Shown here piece after piece: positions 6,421-11,741 of a DNA stretch of 11,741 bases (position 1 is the first letter of the stretch; the number at the start of each line of letters is the position of its first letter). The DNA is from an uncultured Halieaceae bacterium (lineage in GTDB: Bacteria; Pseudomonadota; Gammaproteobacteria; Pseudomonadales; Halieaceae). Below the pieces are notes generated by a model, which saw only the letters and a list, made by a program, of their open reading frames with translations, was not told the origin of the DNA and did no database searches. The stretch is from contig CALINF010000138.1 in the NCBI GenBank assembly GCA_938045215.1, positions 1-11,741 on the forward strand. The letters run 5' to 3'. The translations under genes were made by a program, and so were the position numbers.

Positions 6421-7902
6421 CTACCCCTGAAGTTCCTTTTTTATTTCGGAGCACAGGGTCTCGAGAATGTCGATACGTGCCGATAGCTTGCTGTTCCCTG
6501 CGACAAGCGTCCACGGGGCGTGATGCGTACTGGTGTGGGCCACCATATCTTCCACGGCCAGCGCGTAATCTTCCCATTTCTCCCTGTTGCGCCAGTCCTC
6601 ATCGGTAATTTTGTAGTGTTTGTGAGGTTCATTCTCTCTGGCCTTGAAACGGGCGAGCTGTTCGTCAGGGCTGATATGTATCCAGAACTTGACCACAATA
6701 TTGCCATGATCAACGAGTTGTTTTTCAAACATGTTGATTTCATTGTAGGCGCGCTTCCATTCGTTTGGCTGTGCAAAGCCCTCCACTCTCTCTACCAACA
6801 CCCGGCCATACCAGGAGCGGTCAAACAGCGTAGAACGGCCATCGCGCTGCAGGTTGCGCCAGAAGCGCCATAAGTAGTGTTGCGCCCGCTCTTCATCACT
6901 GGGAGCGGCGTACTGCACCAGTTTATAGAGCCGGGGATCTATGGCCTGGGTAACGCGCCTGATGGCTGAACCCTTTCCTGCTGCGTCCCAACCTTCGAAC
7001 ACCGCGACCACCGAACGTTGCCGTGCGTTTAATTCCCACGCAAGATCCTGCAGATTGTCCTGTTGTTTGCGCAGTTGGACTTTGTACTCATCACGCTCAA
7101 GCGTTCGAGTGAGATCCACTTTGTCCAATACCGTGGGCTGACCGATGCGATGGTCGATAGGCGCGGTTTGTTTGGGGGACGTGTCGGTGGACTCTCTGGC
7201 AGCGTGCCCGGTCATCGCGTCAACAATAATCTGGGCTACCGTGATATCGCGGTAGTTGGGGTTGTTGGCCTCAATAAGATGCCAGGGGCTATGACTGGAA
7301 TCTGTGGCAGTGATGAGTTGAGCGGAAATCTCGAGTGCTTTGGGGTATTTGTCCCACCACTTATCGGGGTCAGCGGGAACTCTTGGGTTCTGCATCTTGA
7401 GGGGGGCTTCCTCACGCAGCTGCAGATTTTGTCTCTCCCGGCTAACATGCAGCCAGAACTTGATCAGCAGGGTTCCGTCGTCGGTGAGCATTCGCTCGAA
7501 CGACTCGATCTCTTGCAGCTCAAGTGCCAGCTCGTCGCTGGACAGGCTGTCCGACATACCGTCATAGCCGCAAGCCTGATACCACGAACCCATCATGATG
7601 CCGATCTGCCCTTTGGGCGGCATGTGACGCCAGTAGCGCCAATAGCGAGGCCGGGACTGCTCTTCATCGGAGTGTTGCCAGAAGGCATTGGTATCTATTC
7701 GGCGCGGGTCCATCCACTCGTTGATGCGGTGTACCAGCGCGCCTTTGCCTGCTCCATCAAAGCCCGCAATGACTATGATCACTGAATAGTTGGCTTTGGC
7801 CAGTGCCAGCTGAGCCTGAATCAGCTGTGGTCGCAACGCATCGCGTAGCTTGGTGAAGTCGCTGCCCTTGATGGATTTTCCCGTTTCCAGCGCCTCAAAC
7901 AT
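6421..7902 (-). CDS. pap: Polyphosphate:AMP phosphotransferase (two PPK2 domains)
   Basis: The enzyme transfers phosphate from polyphosphate to AMP to give ADP. The duplicated PPK2 architecture is clear. The N-terminal domain has a Walker A GFDGAGKG (about residues 47-54), but the Walker B position reads GIMMGSWY without the catalytic Asp. The C-terminal domain has GWDAAGKGS (Lys310), the lid region LWRFWRNLQ and an intact FDRSWYGRVLVERVEGF (Asp361), so catalysis should reside in the C-terminal half, as in characterised class II PPK2 enzymes. The ATG at 7902 is preferred: from there the product is 493 residues and begins MFEALETGKSI, closely resembling the MFES.EIG start I recall for Pseudomonas homologues. 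In-frame ATGs at 7956, 7917 and 7911 would add up to 18 residues unlike the family, and the 7956 start would put coding sequence under the divergent promoter. The protein is cytoplasmic. The next gene downstream is the short asparaginase-like gene; shared transcription is likely. Confidence 0.93.
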   Translation of the reverse strand: MFEALETGKSIKGSDFTKLRDALRPQLIQAQLALAKANYSVIIVIAGFDGAGKGALVHRINEWMDPRRIDTNAFWQHSDEEQSRPRYWRYWRHMPPKGQIGIMMGSWYQACGYDGMSDSLSSDELALELQEIESFERMLTDDGTLLIKFWLHVSRERQNLQLREEAPLKMQNPRVPADPDKWWDKYPKALEISAQLITATDSSHSPWHLIEANNPNYRDITVAQIIVDAMTGHAARESTDTSPKQTAPIDHRIGQPTVLDKVDLTRTLERDEYKVQLRKQQDNLQDLAWELNARQRSVVAVFEGWDAAGKGSAIRRVTQAIDPRLYKLVQYAAPSDEERAQHYLWRFWRNLQRDGRSTLFDRSWYGRVLVERVEGFAQPNEWKRAYNEINMFEKQLVDHGNIVVKFWIHISPDEQLARFKARENEPHKHYKITDEDWRNREKWEDYALAVEDMVAHTSTHHAPWTLVAGNSKLSARIDILETLCSEIKKELQG

Positions 7903-7939
7903 ACCCGGCATTCCCATCAAACTCAGTACGCCGTAGCAT

Positions 7940-7967
7940 ATTACAGCGTGGAGCATAGGGCTATACT
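7940..7967 (+). promoter_or_regulatory. Candidate sigma-70 promoter for the methyltransferase-tamAB unit
   Basis: A -10 box TATACT at 7962-7967 (5 of 6 matches) is preceded, at a 16-base spacing, by ATTACA at 7940-7945 (4 of 6 matches to TTGACA). The predicted transcript would start near 7974, leaving a leader of about 20 bases that contains the ribosome binding site. This is pattern reading only. Confidence 0.4.
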
Positions 7968-7982
7968 AGGCGCCCTTATAGT

Positions 7983-7986
7983 GGAG
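7983..7986 (+). promoter_or_regulatory. Ribosome binding site for the methyltransferase gene
   Basis: GGAG sits 8 bases before the ATG at 7995 and supports that start. Confidence 0.6.
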
Positions 7987-7994
7987 AACAAACC

Positions 7995-8636
7995 ATGGGT
8001 TTCTACGATCGTCATATCCTTCCTCGCTTTATAAACTGTGCCTGTGGCGCTCGACCAATTATGAAGCAGCGAGAGAAGCTGGTACCCAACGCGCATGGCA
8101 CGGTGCTCGAGATAGGCATTGGCACGGGCCTGAACCTGCCGTATTACGACCCCGGCAAGGTCGAGAAACTGATAGGGCTCGACCCCTCAAAAGAGTCGTG
8201 GACGCTGGCGGCCGAGAGGGCGGAGCACTTGCCCTTTGAGGTGGAGTTTATCGGTTTGCCTGGAGAGCAAATACCGTTGGATGACAACAGTGTGGATACG
8301 GTACTCGTAACCTTCAGCCTGTGTACGATTCCCGACCCCGTTGCCGCTTTGCGGGGAATGGCGCGAGTGTTGAGGCCCAGTGGTCGTTTGCTGTTTTGCG
8401 AGCACGGGAAGGCACCTGATGCGTCGGTGGAGACATGGCAGAATCGGGTCAACCCGATCTGGCGCTCAGTTTTTGGCGGGTGCAATCTCAATCGTGATAT
8501 TCCGGCGCTACTTCGGGAGGCCGACTTCGCGGTGTCCGATCTGGAGTCGATGTACCTACCAAGCACGCCGCGGTTTGCCGGGTTCAATTACTGGGGTACT
8601 GCCATGCATGGGCTTCCCACATCGGCTGCCGCCTAG
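7995..8636 (+). CDS. Class I SAM-dependent methyltransferase, METTL7-like
   Basis: This 213-residue cytoplasmic protein has the class I methyltransferase core. Motif I is VLEIGIGTG (residues 37-45), followed by an acidic ribose-binding residue in IGLDPS (Asp63), motif III/IV in DDNSVDTVLVTFSLCTIPD (about 96-114), and the RVLRPSGRLLFCEHG strand-turn (about 125-138). The layout, with an N-terminal YDRHILPRF and CACG segment and a tail with the CNLNRDIP motif, resembles the methyltransferase type-11 group that includes mammalian METTL7 (a thiol methyltransferase). No bacterial substrate is known to me. It is the first gene of the unit and ends 8 bases before tamA, so it is probably co-transcribed with tamAB, although no role in outer-membrane assembly is established. 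The start is supported by GGAG at 7983-7986. Confidence 0.88.
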   Translation: MGFYDRHILPRFINCACGARPIMKQREKLVPNAHGTVLEIGIGTGLNLPYYDPGKVEKLIGLDPSKESWTLAAERAEHLPFEVEFIGLPGEQIPLDDNSVDTVLVTFSLCTIPDPVAALRGMARVLRPSGRLLFCEHGKAPDASVETWQNRVNPIWRSVFGGCNLNRDIPALLREADFAVSDLESMYLPSTPRFAGFNYWGTAMHGLPTSAAA

Positions 8637-8644
8637 GTTCAAAC

Positions 8645-10396
8645 TTGAAGCTATCTTTTGCCATGCTGGGGCTACTGGCGTGCATGATGTGCGCCAGTAC
8701 CGCCACAGCCGCCAAAGCCTTGCAATACAGAGTTAGTGGCGTCGAGGGTGCAATTCGCGACAATGTTAACGCATGGCTGGGTGCGTCGCCCGCAACTGTA
8801 CAGGAGCGTATCAGCTTTGTACTGAGTGCCCAGGATCGTGTGGAGAACAGCCTCAAGGCGCTAGGATACTATGACGCTGTGGTTGATATAGACGTTGACG
8901 AGACGCAGCCAGAGTGGGCGATGTTGGTGAAGGTTGAGCTCAACGATCCAGTCAGGCTGCGTAGCGTCGAGGTGACACTGGTGGGCGATATACTGGAGGA
9001 CAAGGCGTTTAACACCTTGCTTCAAAGAAGCCCCCTGGTCGTGGGTGACATTCTTAATCATGGTAAGTACGACAAGTTCAAACGTGATTTGCAGAATCTT
9101 GCGCAGCGCCGAGGTTATGTCGATGCCCGGTTCACGCAGCAGAAGATGGCGATTTATGCAGCGGGTCATGCCGCAGATATCACGTTGCTTTTCGATGGTG
9201 GTAGCCGCTATCACTTCGGTCCGATTAACTACGAGGATGACCTGCTCAATCAGGAACAGCTGAGTGCGTTGCTGACATTTAAACAGGGTGAACCTTACGA
9301 GGCGATCAAGCTGCAGCGTTTTCAGGCCCAGTTGCAGGCCACCGGATTTTTCTCTTCAGTGGTAGTGAGTCCGTTGCCGGTTGAATCGGGCTCCACTGAA
9401 ATACCAATCGAACTGCGTACTCTGGCTGCCAAACGGCACAAGATTGATCTGGGAGTTGGCTTCAGCACCGACACGGAAGAGCGCATCTCCACCGTATGGC
9501 GCACGCCCCGGATCAACCGCAGAGGGCACAGCCAGGAGACTCGTTGGCAATGGTCCCCCGTAAATCCTGGCGGACGCTTTATCTATAGTATTCCGCTGAC
9601 GCACCCCCTGAAAGACGTGCTGCAATTGAGCGCTCGGCTCGAAGACAATGAGTATGGTGACCTCGACAGTCGTCAACGGGAGTTTCGCGTGCGCCGCGAG
9701 ATAAAGGCAGAAAGCTGGATTTACAGCTATTCGCTAAGGCATCTGAATGAGAACTGGAGAGTAGCGGGAGAGGATCAGGAAAACGAATATTTGCTGCCTG
9801 GAGTGACGTTCTCGCACAAGTGGCGCGAGGGCTCTTTGGTGGATCCAAGGGAGGGCTTTTCCCAATATTACGAGATCGAAGTTGGCAACTCTACGATCGC
9901 TTCTAATGCCAACGTGCTGCGGGGCTATGGCAATTTCGTCTATGTGAAATCTCTGGGTGATCGGCATCGTATGGTGATGCGTTCTGAGTTAGGCGCAGTC
10001 GACGTACCCGATAGCGATCGCAGCAAGCTGCCGCCTTCACTCAACTTTTTTGCAGGGGGCTCCCAGAGTATACGAGGGTATGCCTACCAGTCTCTTGGAA
10101 ATCGTATTCCGATAGTCAAGAGCGACGGTAGTCAGCGCACAATCGTGGTGGGTGGTACCCGTCTGATCGTAGGCAGCGTTGAGTATCAGTACTATGTTAA
10201 TGAAACCTGGCGCGCCGCACTGTTTCTTGATGGTGGTGACGCGTTTGATCCCGGCGAGTACGAAGCGAACTATGGTGCAGGTTTTGGGGTTCATTACCTG
10301 ACGCCCGTGGGTGCAATCAAGATTGAACTTGCAAATCCCGTCAGTGAAGACAATCCGGATTGGCGCATCCATATCAATATAGGTGCTGAGTTTTGA
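8645..10396 (+). CDS. tamA: TamA, outer-membrane subunit of the translocation and assembly module
   Basis: This 583-residue BamA/Omp85-family protein is close in length to E. coli TamA (577). A signal peptide (residues 1-23, ending TATAA) is followed by three POTRA-like domains (about 25-265), with typical ALGYYDAVVDIDV and YVDARFTQQKM segments, and a C-terminal barrel (about 266-583). The barrel carries the loop-6 signature GGSQSIRGYAYQSLG (Arg477) and ends in Phe, as expected of a BAM substrate. TamA works with TamB in assembly of some outer-membrane proteins and in phospholipid transport to the outer membrane. The start is chosen as TTG 8645, with AGG 7 bases upstream, because it gives a Lys at residue 2 of the signal peptide. 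An ATG at 8663 would yield a signal peptide with no positive charge. The stop overlaps the tamB start (TTGA, 10393-10396). Confidence 0.94.
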   Translation: MKLSFAMLGLLACMMCASTATAAKALQYRVSGVEGAIRDNVNAWLGASPATVQERISFVLSAQDRVENSLKALGYYDAVVDIDVDETQPEWAMLVKVELNDPVRLRSVEVTLVGDILEDKAFNTLLQRSPLVVGDILNHGKYDKFKRDLQNLAQRRGYVDARFTQQKMAIYAAGHAADITLLFDGGSRYHFGPINYEDDLLNQEQLSALLTFKQGEPYEAIKLQRFQAQLQATGFFSSVVVSPLPVESGSTEIPIELRTLAAKRHKIDLGVGFSTDTEERISTVWRTPRINRRGHSQETRWQWSPVNPGGRFIYSIPLTHPLKDVLQLSARLEDNEYGDLDSRQREFRVRREIKAESWIYSYSLRHLNENWRVAGEDQENEYLLPGVTFSHKWREGSLVDPREGFSQYYEIEVGNSTIASNANVLRGYGNFVYVKSLGDRHRMVMRSELGAVDVPDSDRSKLPPSLNFFAGGSQSIRGYAYQSLGNRIPIVKSDGSQRTIVVGGTRLIVGSVEYQYYVNETWRAALFLDGGDAFDPGEYEANYGAGFGVHYLTPVGAIKIELANPVSEDNPDWRIHINIGAEF

Positions 10397-11688
10397 CTGC
10401 GCGTACGCTGCTGCGAGGTGTCGTCGCGTCGATTGTCGGGATGTTTTTCTTGTCACTGTTCTTGCTGTTGCTGGTGCCGTTAACGGAGGCCGGCACGCGC
10501 TGGTTGTTGTCACGTTTGAGTGATTACAGTCCCCTTGTAGTTGAATATGGCAGCGGCACTGTGCTGGGGGAATTGAATCTCCACGCGGTTTCGCTATCGA
10601 TCGATGGATTGGATGTAAGTCTGGAAGACCTGGTCGTTGCGCTCAATCCGGGTTGTCTGTGGAACAGCCGCGTTTGTCTTACCACGCTGTCAGCGGATCG
10701 AGTCGAGGTACATGTCAGAGACAGTGGGCAGGAGCCATCAGCGGCAGACCCCGACGCCTCTCCTGAGCCCTTTGAATTCCCCGTTGCAGTTTCTGCAACC
10801 GGCGTTTCGCTCGATAGTCTGCTGGTGACATGGCCCGGTGGTTCCTGGCGAAATCAGCATTTGAGCGGCACGGTGAATATCTTCAATGAGCAGCTACAGG
10901 TAGACCAGGTTCAGCTTGAAGATGGCCATCTTGAGATTGAGGCGGCCGCAGCCGAAGCGGGAGGAAATCCGCTGGTACTGCCTGATATTGAGCTGCCGTT
11001 TGCGCTGGTAGTCGACGCACTAAAGCTGACGCGAGGCAGCTATGCTCTTTACGGGCAGGCGGGTGAGTTGGAATCACTGGCACTAGCCGGAGAGTGGTCT
11101 GCTCACACGGTTGCGCTGGAGAGTTTGTCATTGGCAATGCAGCAAGCTGATCTGGAGTTGGTTGGCAGCTTACGCATGAGCGAATCCTGGTGGTTACAGT
11201 CCAGTGCAGCGGCAACCATGGCCGAGCCGCTACCTTCAGATCCCCTGGCACTTAATCGGCTGACCGTGAACCTTGAGGGTGCTTTGGCACAGCTGGGCTG
11301 GGAAGCGGTGCTGGATTCGACAAGCCCCGTGTCAAATCTTCCCCCTGTTGTCATCCAGCTTAACGGGGAAGTGAATGTTACGCAGGACCAGCTGCCTTTT
11401 AGTGCGCAGTGGCAGGCGCAGTGGCAGGGTGATCTGCCGGTTGGCGCGCTGCTGCCGGATGTAGCGCTGATGGAAGGCATGAGTCTTCGTTCGCCAGTGC
11501 GCGGTGGCGTGGCAGGTAACTTGCAGCAGCAGCGTCTACTGGCTGATCTTCGTGCCTCTGGTCTGGGATACAACGCATTGACGGTGTCGCTACAAGCGTC
11601 GCTCGTCGAGTCGCAGCCGCTCCATGATAAGAACTCGAATCCCAATGCCGCTGCAGCCGTCAAAGTCACCTCAGTTCCATATAGGTAG
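10393..11688 (+). CDS. tamB: TamB, N-terminal fragment (disrupted near 11570)
   Basis: The N-terminus begins MTARTLLRGVV and has one membrane anchor (about residues 9-30), followed by a long beta-rich AsmA/TamB-like region, for example GSGTVLGELNLHAVSLSIDG and repeated strands up to LLADLRASGLGYNAL. TamB is an inner-membrane-anchored bridge of about 1,250 residues in E. coli that contacts TamA and forms a lipid-conducting groove; the defining C-terminal domain is missing here. The TTG start at 10393 overlaps the tamA stop by 4 bases and has AGGTG at 10381-10385. The frame stops at TAG 11686-11688 after 431 codons. From about 11575 on, the sequence is the antisense of another gene on the - strand, so the last 36 or so residues are not genuine TamB. 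The true homologous part therefore ends at about 11566-11580. Whether this is a real truncation or an assembly join cannot be told from the sequence. Confidence 0.85.
   Translation: MTARTLLRGVVASIVGMFFLSLFLLLLVPLTEAGTRWLLSRLSDYSPLVVEYGSGTVLGELNLHAVSLSIDGLDVSLEDLVVALNPGCLWNSRVCLTTLSADRVEVHVRDSGQEPSAADPDASPEPFEFPVAVSATGVSLDSLLVTWPGGSWRNQHLSGTVNIFNEQLQVDQVQLEDGHLEIEAAAAEAGGNPLVLPDIELPFALVVDALKLTRGSYALYGQAGELESLALAGEWSAHTVALESLSLAMQQADLELVGSLRMSESWWLQSSAAATMAEPLPSDPLALNRLTVNLEGALAQLGWEAVLDSTSPVSNLPPVVIQLNGEVNVTQDQLPFSAQWQAQWQGDLPVGALLPDVALMEGMSLRSPVRGGVAGNLQQQRLLADLRASGLGYNALTVSLQASLVESQPLHDKNSNPNAAAAVKVTSVPYR
11404..11427 (+). repeat. 12-base perfect tandem duplication within tamB
   Basis: GCGCAGTGGCAG occurs twice back to back (11404-11415 and 11416-11427) and encodes AQWQAQWQ in frame. 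The duplication keeps the alternating polar/hydrophobic pattern of a beta strand, so it need not harm the protein. Confidence 0.85.
11566..11582. other. Junction between tamB and an unrelated opposite-strand gene
   Basis: Left of this point the + strand reads as TamB (LLADLRASGLGY). Right of it the - strand reads as an extracellular repeat domain, and the + strand frame loses TamB character and stops. The segment around 11572-11582 can be read as either gene (YNAL for TamB, TVNA for the repeat), so the exact breakpoint is ambiguous by a few codons. Confidence 0.7.
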
Positions 11689-11741
11689 GTTTCGGAGCAG
11701 TCGGGGCCGCAGGATAACCTTCCATCTGTGCTCGAAACGGT
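11574..11741 (-). CDS. Partial divergent InlB B-repeat (Flg_new_2-like) surface or secreted protein
   Basis: Read on the - strand from the window edge at 11741, 56 residues are open and match the bacterial 'divergent InlB B-repeat' consensus. In order they show STDGRLSCGPDCSETY, then YGTEVTLTA, then GFEFLSWSGC, then a second Cys in TSDAC and SDTVNA. The family pattern as I know it is G-x-I-x-CG-x-x-CS-x-x-Y-x-x-GT-x-VTLTA, then F-x-GWSG-C, then C-x-V-x-M-x-A; the match is strong in order, spacing and cysteines. Such repeats occur in tandem in large secreted or surface-anchored proteins. The beginning of the gene lies beyond the window. The frame stays open to 11103, but that extension is only the antisense of tamB and has no repeat character, so the gene's own 3' end is lost at the junction. 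A start codon at 11669 exists but lies inside the repeat and is not a true start. Confidence 0.72.

Larger units (their letters stand above)
7903..7994. promoter_or_regulatory. Divergent intergenic region between pap and the methyltransferase gene
   Basis: If pap starts at 7902, these 92 bases separate two divergent transcription units and should hold promoters for both. I can pick out a candidate for the + strand, listed separately. For the - strand I see only AT-rich hexamers without a good -35, so I do not place one. Confidence 0.5.

Noticed and set aside
7063..7785. A 240-residue open frame on the + strand opposite pap
   Set aside because: It is the complement of the conserved PPK2 coding sequence. 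The opposite strand has clear domain motifs, whereas this one has no recognisable domain or ribosome binding site.
10037..10513. A 158-codon - strand frame spanning the tamA-tamB border
   Set aside because: It is antisense to the TamA barrel signature and the TamB membrane anchor, and its translation is of low complexity in Thr and Arg with no family resemblance.
11103..11669. A 188-residue open frame on the - strand as a complete gene
   Set aside because: Only its first 32 codons have repeat-domain character. The remainder is the antisense of well-recognised TamB coding sequence, and its GTG start lies inside the repeat, which continues upstream to the window edge.
11589..11741. Rescuing TamB by a frameshift after 11589
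   Set aside because: The +2 frame stays open but is Arg- and Ser-rich and unlike TamB. The +3 frame has several stops. Reading through the TAG at 11686 gives a hydrophilic stretch without the TamB pattern. The opposite strand's repeat domain explains the sequence better.
1..11741. CRISPR arrays, tRNA or rRNA genes, insertion sequences, defence or phage genes
   Set aside because: I looked for direct repeats with regular spacing, clover-leaf patterns, inverted terminal repeats and transposase or nuclease motifs and saw none. The window is almost wholly filled by housekeeping and envelope genes.

Overview
The window looks like a chromosomal segment from a gammaproteobacterium, probably a marine or environmental lineage. 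The pairing of tamA with tamB, the DUF1302/DUF1329/YCF48/RND gene set and a Pseudomonas-like two-domain polyphosphate:AMP phosphotransferase all fit this. The order and family cannot be fixed without a search. Coding density is very high: the first eight genes are separated by 0 to 92 bases or overlap by 4 bases. I see no rRNA, tRNA, CRISPR array, insertion sequence or phage gene.

Region 1 (1-5887, + strand) is one tight operon of four envelope genes. They are the C-terminal part of a DUF1302 outer-membrane barrel (cut by the window edge), a periplasmic DUF1329 (LolA-like) protein, an exported YCF48/HCF136-type beta-propeller and an MMPL-type RND inner-membrane transporter. Together they span inner membrane, periplasm and outer membrane. 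They look like an uncharacterised trans-envelope transport system for a hydrophobic cargo; the cargo is inference.

Region 2 (5884-7956, - strand) converges on region 1 with overlapping stop codons. It holds a polyphosphate:AMP phosphotransferase (two PPK2 domains) followed by a 160-residue protein that is only the N-terminal catalytic domain of an L-asparaginase.

Region 3 (7940-11580, + strand) diverges from region 2. A METTL7-like SAM methyltransferase is followed at 8 bases by tamA, whose stop overlaps the start of tamB. TamA (outer membrane) and TamB (inner-membrane-anchored bridge) form the translocation and assembly module. tamA and tamB both appear to use TTG start codons.

Region 4 (about 11574-11741) does not belong with tamB. 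The tamB frame stops after 431 codons, where roughly 1,200 or more are expected. On the opposite strand the last 168 bases encode a recognisable cysteine-containing 'divergent InlB B-repeat' (Flg_new_2-like) extracellular repeat that runs off the window edge. Two unrelated genes are therefore joined head-on near 11566-11582, each broken by the other. This is either a real inversion or recombination breakpoint, or an assembly chimera. It is the most important anomaly in the window.
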